From contig NZ_JAUSWH010000002.1 in assembly GCF_030815125.1 (NCBI RefSeq), positions 434,001 through 498,000 on the forward strand: 64,000 nucleotides of DNA. Direction: 5' to 3'. The position numbers and the translations under genes are program-made. This document shows, piece after piece, positions 54,701-64,000 of this stretch. The notes beneath the pieces are model-generated. The model worked only from the letters and a program-made list of their open reading frames with translations. It did not search any database and was not told where the DNA came from. Each line of letters opens with the position of its first letter. Position 1 is the stretch's first letter. The stretch comes from Allorhizobium paknamense. GTDB lineage: Bacteria > Pseudomonadota > Alphaproteobacteria > Rhizobiales > Rhizobiaceae.

Positions 54701-55207
54701 CTATTGCTTCTTGCGGAAGGCGTCGAGCGAAACGACAGAGCCTTGCTTCTTCTCGCCATCGCCCTTGTCGTCGCCGCTCTCTTCAGTCCGCTCCGTGGCG
54801 GCCAGCGGATAGGCCGTGACCTCGGCGGGCGTCTCTTCCTCTTCCACCAGCGGAACGTCGAATTCCAGCTCGAAGTTGACGGAGGGATCGTAGAAGCCGC
54901 GAATCGCGTTGAACGGGATGACCAGCTTTTCCGGCGTATCGGAGAAGGACAGACCCACTTCGAACTGGCTGTCCGTGACCTTCAGGTCCCAGAACTGATG
55001 CTGGATGACAATGGTCATCTGCTCGGCATATTTTGCCTTGAGATGCTGGGAAATCCGCACCCCCGGAGCCCCGGTCAGAAAGGTGATGAAGAAGTGATGG
55101 TCACCCGGAAGCCTGCCCGTTGCTGCCACTTCTGCAAGCACTTTGCGGATAACGCCGCGCAGCGCATCCTGAGCCAGAATGTCATAACGGATGTGGTCCT
55201 GCCCCAT
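54701..55207 (-). CDS. sspB: ClpXP adaptor SspB (alphaproteobacterial type)
   Basis: A 168-residue adaptor that brings ssrA-tagged proteins to ClpXP. The N-terminal domain, IRYDILAQDALRGVIRKVLAEVA then FFITFLTGAPGVRISQHLK, is the tag-binding fold; a flexible acidic linker leads to the C-terminal SVVSLDAFRKKQ, the ClpX-docking XB motif. The tmRNA gene ssrA lies directly upstream on the same strand, so the tag maker and tag reader are neighbours. Confidence 0.95.
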   Translation of the reverse strand: MGQDHIRYDILAQDALRGVIRKVLAEVAATGRLPGDHHFFITFLTGAPGVRISQHLKAKYAEQMTIVIQHQFWDLKVTDSQFEVGLSFSDTPEKLVIPFNAIRGFYDPSVNFELEFDVPLVEEEETPAEVTAYPLAATERTEESGDDKGDGEKKQGSVVSLDAFRKKQ

Positions 55208-55384
55208 GTGGTCCTATCTTTCTTTCAGTCTGCTTCTGGGTCTTAGATCTACAGCACCGAAGGGATGCTTATTCCTGTTTATAAGCCAAGCTGGCCGCTG
55301 GCGCAAAGGCAGAATGCTTTTGCCGTCAAGCTTTTGCAGTTTACGGCCTGTGAGCGGCAAATACTGGCAGAATGAGGGGGAAGT

Positions 55385-55705
55385 GGAGGTTTCTGTTGCC
55401 AGGTACCTCCGAACCCCGCCTTACAGTGCTACCCGCAAGGACTTAATTTGGGTTTCTGGCACCGCGATTAAGCAGCGACAGCGTAACCCTGAGCGTTGTT
55501 GTCGTTTGCAACTACTCTAGTGACCCGATAACGGCGGTATCATGCCGGGCAAAAGTTCGATCTTTACACCCTTGTCGATCCTATTTCGCCCCCATCAAAA
55601 GCCGGTCACAGTCCACGAGGTGGAGAGCCGACCGGTTTTTGGTGGAGGCGCCGGGTACCGCCCCCGGGTCCAATAGGTTTATTTCATCGACCGTTTATTG
55701 CCATA
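55385..55705 (-). ncRNA. ssrA: tmRNA (ssrA), circularly permuted two-piece form
   Basis: Read on the minus strand, the acceptor piece comes first. A T-arm-like hairpin CCGGG GGCGGTA CCCGG leads into CGCCTCC-ACCA, with the CCA end at 55640. After a spacer, the coding piece begins GGGGGCGAAATAGGATCGAC at 55593. GGGGGCG pairs with CGCCTCC and leaves a G-U wobble at the third pair, the alanine identity mark. The tag frame (55468-55509) reads ANDNNAQGYAVAA then TAA, after the resume context TAGTTGCAAACGAC. The permuted order is known in alphaproteobacteria. Outer ends are approximate; 55385 closes the last visible hairpin. Confidence 0.9.
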
Positions 55706-55730
55706 GCCGATGCAAGCACCGGCATGCTTC

Positions 55731-55759
55731 ATATAGGTTGTCAGAGCGGCGATGAAAAG
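55731..55759 (-). promoter_or_regulatory. Probable ssrA promoter
   Basis: On the minus strand CTTTTC (55754-55759), 17 bases, CTATAT (55731-55736). The -10 box is a perfect match to the rhizobial consensus CTTGAC-N17-CTATAT; the -35 box is partial. It would start RNA about 25 bases before the acceptor piece. Confidence 0.6.
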
Positions 55760-55890
55760 AGGTTTCGCGCGCTTTATGACGGGCAGGTGACCGTTGTCTC
55801 ACGAAGCTGTTGACGAAGGTCGGGCGAACCCTCGCCGTTTCAGGGGATTTTGCTATAAGGAAGCGGAGGTGTCGGAGATGGAATGCCGCA

Positions 55891-56685
<795 letters not shown>

Positions 56686-56894
56686 CCTGTCGGCTGCAGG
56701 CTCTCACGGTGATTTCACGGTAAGTTTATGAAACCCTGCCGTGACTTTCGAAGGCCTGTGTGAATTTAGTGATCGGGCTGATAACATATTCTCGTGAGTT
56801 ATCGGCTAAAACGTTATTTCTGCTGCGGAATTTCCCGGACGGACTTCCGAATGGGGAAGGGGGCACACCATTCCGTTCTTCCGAAAGGTCTCTT

Positions 56895-57287
56895 ATGTTT
56901 TCTCAACGTCTCAACCAGTGGGCACCGCTCGTGCTCAGCATTCTCCGCATCGTCGTCGGGCTTCTGCTGCTCGATCATGGCATGGCGAAAATCATCGGTT
57001 TCCCGGTTTCGCAGATGAACCCGCCGCCGATGAGCCTGCCGTGGATTGCCGGCGTGATCGAACTCGTGACCGGTGTGTTGCTGATCATCGGCCTTTTCAC
57101 CCGGCCTGCGGCCTTCCTGGCGTCCGGCCTTTGCGCCTTTGCCTATTTCATCGGCCATGCTCCTAAGAACTTCTTCCCCGTCAACAATGGCGGCGATGCA
57201 GCCATCCTGTTCTGCTTCATTGCGCTTTACATCTTTTTCGCCGGCGGCGGTCCGATCGGTCTCGATGCGAAGTCTGGCCGGGCTTGA
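56895..57287 (+). CDS. DoxX family membrane protein
   Basis: A 130-residue protein with four hydrophobic segments: LSILRIVVGLLLLDHGMAKI (the DoxX signature helix), PWIAGVIELVTGVLLIIG, AAFLASGLCAFAYFI and AILFCFIALYIFFAGGG. Its role is not certain; DoxX proteins are linked to redox stress in some bacteria. The ATG at 56895 follows GAAAGG. It sits between thyA and folA. Confidence 0.88.
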   Translation: MFSQRLNQWAPLVLSILRIVVGLLLLDHGMAKIIGFPVSQMNPPPMSLPWIAGVIELVTGVLLIIGLFTRPAAFLASGLCAFAYFIGHAPKNFFPVNNGGDAAILFCFIALYIFFAGGGPIGLDAKSGRA

Positions 57288-57372
57288 GGCCGGTCAGCGG
57301 GGACGATAAAGGGTGACCTCCGGCACCGGATGGGTGCCGGAGGTCTTACCGTTTGCGAAGAGGGCGTGCGCC

Positions 57373-57894
57373 TTGACACAGATTTCCATTGTCGTGGCTT
57401 TTTCCCGCAACCATGTCATTGGCCGTGACGGTGACATGCCGTGGAAGCTCTCCACCGATCTCAAACGCTTCAAGGCGCTGACCATGGGCAAGCCGCTGGT
57501 TCTGGGCCGCAAGACCTTTGAGAGCTTCGGAGGCCGCCCCTTGCCGGGACGTCCGCATATCGTCGTCAGCCGCGGCGCACCCATTGCGGTCGCGGGCGTG
57601 GAAACCGCCGCAAGCCTGGAGGCGGCCCTCGCGCGGGCTGAGAGGCTGGCGCAGGACCTCGGTGTGGATGACATCTGCGTGATCGGCGGCGGCGAAATTT
57701 ACCGTCAGGCCCTGCCTCTGGCGGATGTTCTGCATGTGACCCATGTGGAAGCGGATATTGCCGACGGCGATACGTTTTTCCCGCCAATCAGCGATGATCT
57801 CTTTGAAAAACAGGAAGAGCATTTCGTTCCCGCCGGGGAGCGCGACAGTTACGACACGCGATACGCGATCTATCGTCGCAAGAAGCCGCGTTAA
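57373..57894 (+). CDS. folA: Dihydrofolate reductase
   Basis: A 173-residue enzyme that reduces DHF to THF with NADPH. Seen: VVAFSRNHVIGRDGDMPWKL with the Met20-loop Trp and catalytic Asp (TDLKRFK), GKPLVLGRKTFES (NADPH), and ICVIGGGEIYRQALPLAD. A TTG at 57373 is taken as the start (MTQISIVVAFSRN), with AGAGGG about eight bases upstream; no ATG fits. Co-located with thyA. Confidence 0.94.
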   Translation: MTQISIVVAFSRNHVIGRDGDMPWKLSTDLKRFKALTMGKPLVLGRKTFESFGGRPLPGRPHIVVSRGAPIAVAGVETAASLEAALARAERLAQDLGVDDICVIGGGEIYRQALPLADVLHVTHVEADIADGDTFFPPISDDLFEKQEEHFVPAGERDSYDTRYAIYRRKKPR

Positions 57895-58039
57895 CTCTTT
57901 ATTTTTCCCGGAATTGAAGAAGTTGCCGCCATTGCGTTGAAAGCCGGTGTTCCGATACCTATAACGGGAACTAATCCCAGTGGCAGCCTTCTTATGGCGC
58001 CGTTGCGGGCGATGGGAGTTTCCGACCAAAGAGGTTTGA

Positions 58040-59149
58040 ATGCCTTGGAGCAATCAGAACGGCGGCGGCCCGTGGGGCGGCGGCGGTGGTAATAACAATC
58101 AAGGCCCATGGGGCCAGGGGCCGAACCGGCCCCGTGGAGGGGGCGGTGGCGGCAAGCAGCCGCCGGATATCGAGGAGATCATCCGCAAGGGGCAGGATCA
58201 GTTCAAAAACCTGATTCCCGGCGGCGCCAATGGCGGTGTCGCGCTCGTGCTGGCGCTGGTGCTGGGCGGTTTCTGGTTGACCCAGGCCATCTACACCGTC
58301 CAGCCGGATGAACGCGGCGTGGAAATGCGCTTCGGCAAGCCGAAGGACGAGATTTCCGGCCCGGGCCTGCATTTCCACATGTGGCCGCTGGAAACGGTGG
58401 AAAAGGTCAAGGTCACGGAGCAGCAGCAGAATATCGGTGCGCGCGCCTCGACCACCTCGACCGCCGGGCTGATGCTGACCGGCGACCAGAACATCGTCAA
58501 CGTTCAGTTCTCCGTTCTCTATACGGTGAACGACCCGAAGGCCTATCTGTTCAACCTGGAAACACCGCCGCAGACCATGCAGCAGGTGGCTGAAAGCGCC
58601 ATGCGCGAGGTGGTGGGCCGCAGGCCAGCTCAGGACATTTTCCGTGATGCCCGCCAGCAGATTGCGGTGGATGTGCGCAACATCATCCAGGGCACCATGG
58701 ATAGCTACGGCTCTGGCATTTCCATCAATTCGGTGGCCATCGAGGATGCCGCGCCGCCGCGTGAGGTGGCCGATGCCTTTGATGAAGTGCAGCGCGCCGA
58801 ACAGGACGAGGACCGCTTCGTCGAGGAAGCCAACCAGTACGCCAACCAGCGTCTGGGTGCTGCACGCGGTCAGGCCGCGCAGATCCGCGAAGAGGCCGCC
58901 GCCTACAAGGACCGGGTGGTGAAGGAAGCGGAAGGTGAGGCGCAGCGCTTCGTGTCCATCTACGACCAGTATACCAAGGCCCCGGATGTGACGCGCAAGC
59001 GGATCTACATCGAAACCATGGAGCAGGTTCTGAAGAAGTCCAACAAGGTCATTGTCGATGACCAGCAGGGTGTTGTGCCCTATCTGCCGCTGAACGAGAT
59101 TGGCCGCATGGGCAACCAGCAGGGCCAGGCCGGCCAGGGAGGCAAGTAA
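58040..59149 (+). CDS. hflK: FtsH protease modulator HflK
   Basis: A 369-residue SPFH protein. A Gly/Asn/Pro-rich cytoplasmic N-terminus (about 1-65) is followed by a transmembrane segment (about 72-92) and the band-7 domain (YTVQPDERGVEMRFGKPKDE ... GPGLHFHMWPLE), then an Ala/Glu/Arg-rich coiled coil. With HflC it forms a cage around FtsH and limits its activity. One base separates its stop from hflC. Confidence 0.95.
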   Translation: MPWSNQNGGGPWGGGGGNNNQGPWGQGPNRPRGGGGGGKQPPDIEEIIRKGQDQFKNLIPGGANGGVALVLALVLGGFWLTQAIYTVQPDERGVEMRFGKPKDEISGPGLHFHMWPLETVEKVKVTEQQQNIGARASTTSTAGLMLTGDQNIVNVQFSVLYTVNDPKAYLFNLETPPQTMQQVAESAMREVVGRRPAQDIFRDARQQIAVDVRNIIQGTMDSYGSGISINSVAIEDAAPPREVADAFDEVQRAEQDEDRFVEEANQYANQRLGAARGQAAQIREEAAAYKDRVVKEAEGEAQRFVSIYDQYTKAPDVTRKRIYIETMEQVLKKSNKVIVDDQQGVVPYLPLNEIGRMGNQQGQAGQGGK

Positions 59150-59150
59150 G

Positions 59151-60077
59151 ATGACCAATCGTCTCGTCTCCATTCTCATCGGCCTCGCGGTCGTGCTGCT
59201 GTTGATCTATTCCTCGGTTTTCGTGGTCAATCAGCGCCAGCAGGCCATCGTGGTTCGCTTCGGCCAGATCAAGGCCGTTTACAACGAGCCGGGTCTTTAC
59301 TTCAAAATGCCCTTCGCCTTCCTTGGCGCCGACCGCGTGCAGATGGTGTCGGATCAGGCCTTGCGCTTTGATCTCGACAATATTCGCGTGCAGGTTCGCG
59401 GCGGCAAGTTTTATGAAGTCGATGCCTTCCTGATCTACCGCATTGCCGATGCCAAGCGCTTTATCGGCATCGTCAGCGGCGGTGACCGCGACGCGGCGGA
59501 ATCGCGCCTGCGCACCCGTCTCGATGCCTCTCTGCGCCGCGTCTACGGTCAGCGTGGTTTCGAGGCCGCGCTTTCGGATGAACGCTCGCAGATGATGCAG
59601 GAAGTGGCCTCCGATCTCAAGACGGATGCGGAAAACCTGGGCCTGAAGATCGAGGATGTCCGCATTCGCCGCACGGATCTGACGCAGGAAGTGTCGCAGC
59701 AGACCTATGCCCGTATGCGCTCCGAGCGTCTGGCCGAGGCCGAACTGATCCGCGCCCGTGGTAACGAGGAAGGCCAGCGCCGCCGGGCTATCGCCGATCG
59801 TCAGGTGGTGGAATTGCAGGCTGACGCCCAGCGCGAATCGGAAATCCTGCGCGGTCAGGGCGACGGTGAGCGCAACCGCATCTTTGCCGATGCCTATCAG
59901 CGTGATCCGGCCTTCTTCGAGTTCTACCGGTCGATGGCCGCTTACCAGCAATCGTTGGGTGTTGCGGGCACGTCCATGGTGCTTTCGCCGAATTCGGAGT
60001 TCTTCCGCTTCTTCAATTCGGAAAGCGGTACGCCGTTTCAGCCGGGCGGCGCACCCGCCCAGCCGCGCCAGCCTTGA
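59151..60077 (+). CDS. hflC: FtsH protease modulator HflC
   Basis: A 308-residue SPFH protein. An N-terminal anchor (about 5-24) precedes VVNQRQQAIVVRFGQIKAVY and the periplasmic coiled coil (MRSERLAEAELIRARGNEEG ...). The C-terminal motif YRSMAAYQQSLG is family-typical. The ATG at 59151 follows the hflK stop by one base. Partner of HflK; degP lies 193 bases downstream, the standard hflK-hflC-degP order in rhizobia. Confidence 0.95.
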   Translation: MTNRLVSILIGLAVVLLLIYSSVFVVNQRQQAIVVRFGQIKAVYNEPGLYFKMPFAFLGADRVQMVSDQALRFDLDNIRVQVRGGKFYEVDAFLIYRIADAKRFIGIVSGGDRDAAESRLRTRLDASLRRVYGQRGFEAALSDERSQMMQEVASDLKTDAENLGLKIEDVRIRRTDLTQEVSQQTYARMRSERLAEAELIRARGNEEGQRRRAIADRQVVELQADAQRESEILRGQGDGERNRIFADAYQRDPAFFEFYRSMAAYQQSLGVAGTSMVLSPNSEFFRFFNSESGTPFQPGGAPAQPRQP

Positions 60078-60270
60078 GGGTGGCGTCTCCAACAGAAGAT
60101 TTCGGAAGGGCAGCCCATCGGCTGCCCTTTTGCGTTGCGTTGCGGCCGTATTCGACAAGCTTTAGCCATGCTTATCCTCAAGATAGCGTGAACAAGCCAG
60201 CCGGGGGCGTTTCGGTTTGTGCTCTCCCGCCCTATGATCATCCTGTTACGAATACCACGCAGAGGATTCC

Positions 60271-61803
60271 ATGAAGCAGCCCGCCGCAACGAACCCGCGT
60301 CTCCTGACGTCCCTTCTGGTCGCAGGCGCGGTCATGCTTGCCGAAACGGGCACGTTGCAGGCGCAATCCACCATGGGCGCGCAACCGGGCGGGGCGCCGG
60401 CGGCGGCCAGCAAGCTCAGCGGCCCGGCCCCGGTGTCGGATATTGCCGAAGGCCTGCTGCAATCGGTGGTGAACATCGCCACTTCGCAGAATGTGAAGGA
60501 TGACGATGCCGGGCCGATGCCGCAGGTGCCGAAAGGCTCGCCCTTTGAAGACCTGTTCGAGGATTTCTTCAAGAATCGCGGCGGCGAAGGGTCGAACCAC
60601 AAGGTCAATTCGCTGGGTTCCGGATTTGTCATCGACCCGGCGGGCTACATCGTCACCAACAACCATGTCATCGAGAATGCCGATGATATCGAGGTGATTT
60701 TTTCCGATGGCTCCAAGCTGAAGGCCACGCTGGTCGGCACCGACACAAAGACCGACCTTTCGCTGTTGAAGGTCGATTCACCGGAGCCGCTGAAGGCGGT
60801 GAAATTCGGCGATTCGAAGAAAATGCGCATCGGTGACTGGGTCATGGCCATTGGCAACCCGTTCGGCCTGGGTGGTTCGGTAACGCTGGGCATCGTCTCG
60901 GCTCGCGGGCGCAATATCAATGCAGGGCCTTATGACAATTTCATCCAGACCGATGCCGCCATCAACAAGGGCAATTCCGGCGGCCCGCTGTTCAATATGG
61001 CGGGCGAGGTGATCGGCATCAACACCGCCATCATTTCACCCAGCGGCGGCTCCATCGGCATCGGTTTTGCCGTGCCGACGGAACTGGCGCAGAATGTCAT
61101 CGACCAGTTGCGCCAATATGGCGAGACGCGGCGCGGCTGGCTGGGCGTGCGCATTCAGCCGGTGCCGGATGAGCTTGCCAAAAGCGCCGGGATCAAGCCG
61201 GGCCGGGGCGCATTGGTCAGCAGCGTTATCGATGGCGGCCCTTCCGCCAATGGCCCCTTGAAGGCGGGAGATGTGGTGATTTCCTTCAACGGCAAGGACA
61301 TCATGGAAAGCCGCGATCTGGTGCGCAGCGTTGCCGAAAGCCCGATCGATCAGGATCTGGAGGCGGTGATTTTCCGCGATGGCAAGCGCCTCACCGTCAA
61401 GGTGAAACTGGCGCGGCTGCAGGATGAAAAAACCGATGCCAAGACGGACGAGCAGGCCGATCCCAAGGCACCGGAAGGCAATGGCGAACAGCAGGAAGAT
61501 GCCGACAAGACGGTGCTGGGTCTTGGTCTGGTCACGCTGGACGACGAAAACCGCGCCGCCAATTCCATCGCTGAAAGTGTCGAGGGCCTGTTGATCACGT
61601 CAGTCGAGCCGGGCTCCCAGGCTGAGCAGAAGGGGTTGAAGCCGGGCGAGGTGATTGTGGAAGTGGCGCAGGAATTTGTCGATACGCCGGAGGCCATGGC
61701 CGAGAAGCTTGCGAAACTCAAGAATGATGGCCGCCGCAGTGCTCACCTCATGGTGGCCAATGCGCGGGGCGATCTGCGCTTCGTTGCCATTCCGCTGGAA
61801 TAA
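60271..61803 (+). CDS. degP: Periplasmic Do-family serine protease (DegP/DegQ)
   Basis: A 510-residue protease-chaperone. A signal peptide (about 1-32, cut near LQAQS) is followed by the trypsin-like domain with His132 (IVTNNHVIENA), Asp162 (TDLSLLKVD) and Ser236 (NKGNSGGPLFN). Two PDZ domains follow (about 290-380 and 420-505), the second after an acidic Asp/Lys linker. The catalytic loop and LA loop are of normal length. It clears misfolded envelope proteins. Confidence 0.95.
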   Translation: MKQPAATNPRLLTSLLVAGAVMLAETGTLQAQSTMGAQPGGAPAAASKLSGPAPVSDIAEGLLQSVVNIATSQNVKDDDAGPMPQVPKGSPFEDLFEDFFKNRGGEGSNHKVNSLGSGFVIDPAGYIVTNNHVIENADDIEVIFSDGSKLKATLVGTDTKTDLSLLKVDSPEPLKAVKFGDSKKMRIGDWVMAIGNPFGLGGSVTLGIVSARGRNINAGPYDNFIQTDAAINKGNSGGPLFNMAGEVIGINTAIISPSGGSIGIGFAVPTELAQNVIDQLRQYGETRRGWLGVRIQPVPDELAKSAGIKPGRGALVSSVIDGGPSANGPLKAGDVVISFNGKDIMESRDLVRSVAESPIDQDLEAVIFRDGKRLTVKVKLARLQDEKTDAKTDEQADPKAPEGNGEQQEDADKTVLGLGLVTLDDENRAANSIAESVEGLLITSVEPGSQAEQKGLKPGEVIVEVAQEFVDTPEAMAEKLAKLKNDGRRSAHLMVANARGDLRFVAIPLE

Positions 61804-61855
61804 TGAATCCTTTGAACGGTTTGTGTTCTCGTTCTCACAAACTGAATCCGCTGCT

Positions 61856-62431
61856 TCAGGCAGAGGATGAAACCTGCAGGCGTATCCATTCCCGCGCCTT
61901 GAGCCGGTAGAGCACATGCCGTTTGAGATGCGGATGTGTTTCGGGTACGCGCGGATGGTCGAAATCGCCGCCCGGGTCTCGCCGCATGCCGAGCCGCTCC
62001 ATCACCGCGATGGAGCGCTGGTTGTTGTGAACGGCGAAGGACACGACCTCCCGCAGCTTTTCGGTCAGAAAGGCATGATCCAAAAGCGCCTTTGCGGCTT
62101 CCGTGACATAGCCATGTCCCCAGAAACGGGTGGCGAGCCGCCAGCCGATTTCCGTGGTGCCTTCCGGCAGAATATCCGGTAGGGCGGCATCCGAGAGGCC
62201 GCAAAAGCCCATGGGCTCGGCCGTTTCCTTCAATTCCACCGCATAGAAACAGAAGCCGGTTTCGGTGATGAGCCGCTTGACGCGGTCCATCATCTCATCG
62301 GCTTCCGCATGGCTGCGGCGGAAGGGAAAGAATTCCATGACCTTGGGGTCACGGTTGATTTCCCGAAACAGATCGCGGTCGCTCTCGCGCCAGTTGCGCA
62401 GGATCAGTCGCTCTGTTTCGAGAAGGATCAT
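61856..62431 (-). CDS. GNAT-family acetyltransferase (RimJ/RimL type)
   Basis: A 191-residue protein: LLETERLILRNWRESDRDLF opens it as in RimJ/RimL proteins, and IGWRLATRFWGHGYVTEAAK is the acetyl-CoA loop; SIAVMERLGMRRD is motif B. Substrate unknown. Its ATG overlaps the serB stop by four bases on the same strand, so it is translationally coupled to serB. Confidence 0.92.
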   Translation of the reverse strand: MILLETERLILRNWRESDRDLFREINRDPKVMEFFPFRRSHAEADEMMDRVKRLITETGFCFYAVELKETAEPMGFCGLSDAALPDILPEGTTEIGWRLATRFWGHGYVTEAAKALLDHAFLTEKLREVVSFAVHNNQRSIAVMERLGMRRDPGGDFDHPRVPETHPHLKRHVLYRLKAREWIRLQVSSSA

Positions 62432-63318
62432 GGCGTGACAAAGTCCGTCTTGCGATAGCCTTGCAGATAGAGAAGCGCCGTCAGGTCACCATGGTCGATG
62501 CGGATCTTGGCTTCCGCAGCCACCGCTGGCTTGGCATGCAGCGCTACCCCGGAACCGGCCAGCCCCAGCATGCCGAGATCGTTGGCGCCGTCGCCAACGG
62601 CAATGCAATCCTGCGGACCAATGCCAAGCTTGGCCGTGATGTCGAGCAGTGCATCCACCTTGGCCTGCTTGCCGAGAATCGGTTCCGCCACTTCTCCGGT
62701 GAGCTTGCCGTCCTTTTCCAGCAGAATATTGGCACGGTTTTCGTGAAAGCCGAGGGTTGCGGCAATGCGGGAGGTAAAGACCGTAAAGCCGCCCGAAACG
62801 AGCGCGGTGTAGAAGCCCTTGGCCTTCATGGTGGCAATCAGTTCCGGGCCGCCGGGGGTGAGCGTGATGCGCTTGGCAATGACCTCGTCCACGACAGTGA
62901 GGGGCAGGCCCTTCAGCAGAGCCACCCGTTCGCGCAGCGCCGGTTCAAAGGCAATCTCCCCATTCATGGCCCGGGCGGTGATCTGCGAAACCTTGTCTTT
63001 CAGGCCGACTTCCGCTGCCAGTTCGTCAATGCATTCCTGGCCGATCATGGTGGAATCCATGTCGGCGATCAGAAAGGCCTTGCGGCGGGTGTCTGCCTCC
63101 TGCACGGCAATATCGATGGGCAGCGCGCCGATGAGGGCGCGCAATTCCGCTTCGGCCTCGGCGGCGGGCGTGCCATCCTTGAGGGCGAGATCGCAGGCCA
63201 CGCCATCGGCCAGCCAATAAAGCCCGGTGGCGGCAAGCCTTGCGGCGGCAGCTTCGGCAAGGGCGGGGGTGATGGCCGGATTTGACGGATTGGCAATAAG
63301 CGTGGCAACGAAGGCCAT
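62428..63318 (-). CDS. serB: Phosphoserine phosphatase
   Basis: A 296-residue HAD phosphatase for the last step of serine synthesis. Motif I is LIADMDSTMIGQECIDELA (Asp86, Asp88), motif II ALVSGGFTVFT, motif III KRITLTPGG-adjacent Lys, and motif IV CIAVGDGANDLGMLGLAG. An ACT-like N-domain precedes. The ATG at 63318 (MAFVATLIANPS) is preferred; it overlaps the start codon of divergent miaA, so each gene has its promoter within the other. Confidence 0.95.
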   Translation of the reverse strand: MAFVATLIANPSNPAITPALAEAAAARLAATGLYWLADGVACDLALKDGTPAAEAEAELRALIGALPIDIAVQEADTRRKAFLIADMDSTMIGQECIDELAAEVGLKDKVSQITARAMNGEIAFEPALRERVALLKGLPLTVVDEVIAKRITLTPGGPELIATMKAKGFYTALVSGGFTVFTSRIAATLGFHENRANILLEKDGKLTGEVAEPILGKQAKVDALLDITAKLGIGPQDCIAVGDGANDLGMLGLAGSGVALHAKPAVAAEAKIRIDHGDLTALLYLQGYRKTDFVTP

Positions 63319-63319
63319 G

Positions 63320-64000
63320 ATGACGAACCTTATGACAGACTTTGATGCGATCCTGATAACCGGGCCTACCGCCAGCGGCAAGTCCGCCAAGGCGCTCACG
63401 CTTGCGAGAGAATACGACGGTGTCGTGATTAACGCCGACAGTATGCAGGTTTATGACACTTTGCGTGTGATAACTGCCCGGCCTTCCGAGAAGGAGATGC
63501 AGGGCGTGCAGCATGCGCTATACGGCCATGTCCCGGCGTCCTTGCACTATTCCACCGGCGATTGGCTGCGGGAGGTACGCGACGTGCTGGCAGGCCTTAG
63601 CCAGCAAGGCCGGCTGCCGATCATCATTGGCGGCACCGGGCTTTACTTCAAGGCGCTGACCGGCGGCCTTTCCGACATGCCCGCCATTCCCGCCGAGCTT
63701 AGGGAAAACCTGCGCCAGCGCGCGCAGCAAGAGGGGGCGGCAAGTCTCCATGCCGAACTCGTCCGTCGAGATCCGCAACTGGCCGCACGGCTTTCCCCCA
63801 CCGATGCCCAACGGATCATCCGCGCTCTGGAGGTGCTGGAGGTAACCGGGCAGTCGATCAGTGTGCTTCAGGAGAAGCCGGGACCGACGATTGTCGATCC
63901 GGCGCGGGCGCGGAAGATGATCGTCCTGCCGGAGCGCGCCCTGCTGCACCAGCGCATCAACCGTCGCTTCGAGACCATGATGGAGGAGGGCGCGGTGGAG
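63320..64000 (+). CDS. miaA: tRNA dimethylallyltransferase MiaA (N-terminal part)
   Basis: The gene runs off the window. It adds a dimethylallyl group to A37 of tRNAs that read UNN codons. Visible: the P-loop LITGPTASGKSAKAL, INADSMQVYDTLRVITARPS, HALYGHVPASLHYSTGDW and IIIGGTGLYFKALTGGLSDM. Two adjacent ATGs (63317, 63320) compete; the second lies five bases after GAAGG. A third in-frame ATG stands at 63332. Confidence 0.95.
   Translation, partial: MTNLMTDFDAILITGPTASGKSAKALTLAREYDGVVINADSMQVYDTLRVITARPSEKEMQGVQHALYGHVPASLHYSTGDWLREVRDVLAGLSQQGRLPIIIGGTGLYFKALTGGLSDMPAIPAELRENLRQRAQQEGAASLHAELVRRDPQLAARLSPTDAQRIIRALEVLEVTGQSISVLQEKPGPTIVDPARARKMIVLPERALLHQRINRRFETMMEEGAVE

Overview
The window is chromosomal DNA from an alphaproteobacterium of the order Hyphomicrobiales, almost certainly family Rhizobiaceae (Agrobacterium/Allorhizobium/Rhizobium type). 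The evidence is the GC-rich coding sequence, the order murG-murC-murB-ddl-ftsQ-ftsA-ftsZ-lpxC-bamD-recN-ligA, a circularly permuted (two-piece) tmRNA gene next to an alpha-type sspB, and families typical of these bacteria (DUF6074, DUF4169, TIGR02587/TIGR02588, CreA). Intergenic mosaic palindromes of the kind described as RIME elements in rhizobia are also present. Both window edges cut genes (murG at the left, miaA at the right).

Region 1 (1-18.6 kb) is the cell wall and division cluster: peptidoglycan precursor enzymes (MurG, MurC, MurB, Ddl), division proteins (FtsQ, FtsA, FtsZ), lipid A (LpxC), outer-membrane assembly (BamD), then RecN, a cardiolipin synthase with an endonuclease/exonuclease/phosphatase-fold partner, and LigA. 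An MFS transporter on the opposite strand, with a mosaic palindrome, interrupts the cluster between murB and ddl. Region 2 (18.6-34.2 kb) is a patchwork of small transcription units: TIGR02587/TIGR02588 membrane proteins, a DEAD-box helicase, a GNAT gene behind an attenuator-like leader, CreA, an MCP-CheW pair, DUF2189, an SCO copper chaperone, PrmA, an aminopeptidase P and AzlCD. Region 3 (34.2-49.8 kb) is metabolic: PanBC, PncA, two LysE-family exporters, PQQ glucose dehydrogenase, UvrD, a LodA/LodB-like quinoprotein oxidase pair and an FAD-linked dehydrogenase. Region 4 (49.8-64 kb) holds a large AsmA protein, a small-gene cluster ending in sspB, the tmRNA gene ssrA, thyA-doxX-folA, hflK-hflC-degP, and serB with a GNAT gene, divergent from miaA.

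The most interesting signals lie between, and inside, the conventional genes. A 46-bp palindromic repeat occurs in intergenic DNA (three tandem copies at 49632-49789) and also inside two coding regions. Two copies sit in frame in the LodB-like flavoprotein (45041-45143) and one in the TIGR02587 membrane protein (20187-20232), where it is read in a different frame. The stem arms covary between copies. A second find is a 144-bp MITE-like element with 17-bp terminal inverted repeats, inserted at a TA dinucleotide inside one arm of a mosaic palindrome. A third is a good promoter that would start transcription at or next to the ATG of a 26-codon Arg-rich leader peptide, followed by mutually exclusive hairpins, upstream of a GNAT gene. 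Two small genes (50 and 54 codons) are also proposed, one with its own terminator.

I saw no rRNA, tRNA, CRISPR array, prophage or complete insertion sequence. Domain and family calls come from motif recognition by eye; no database search was run.
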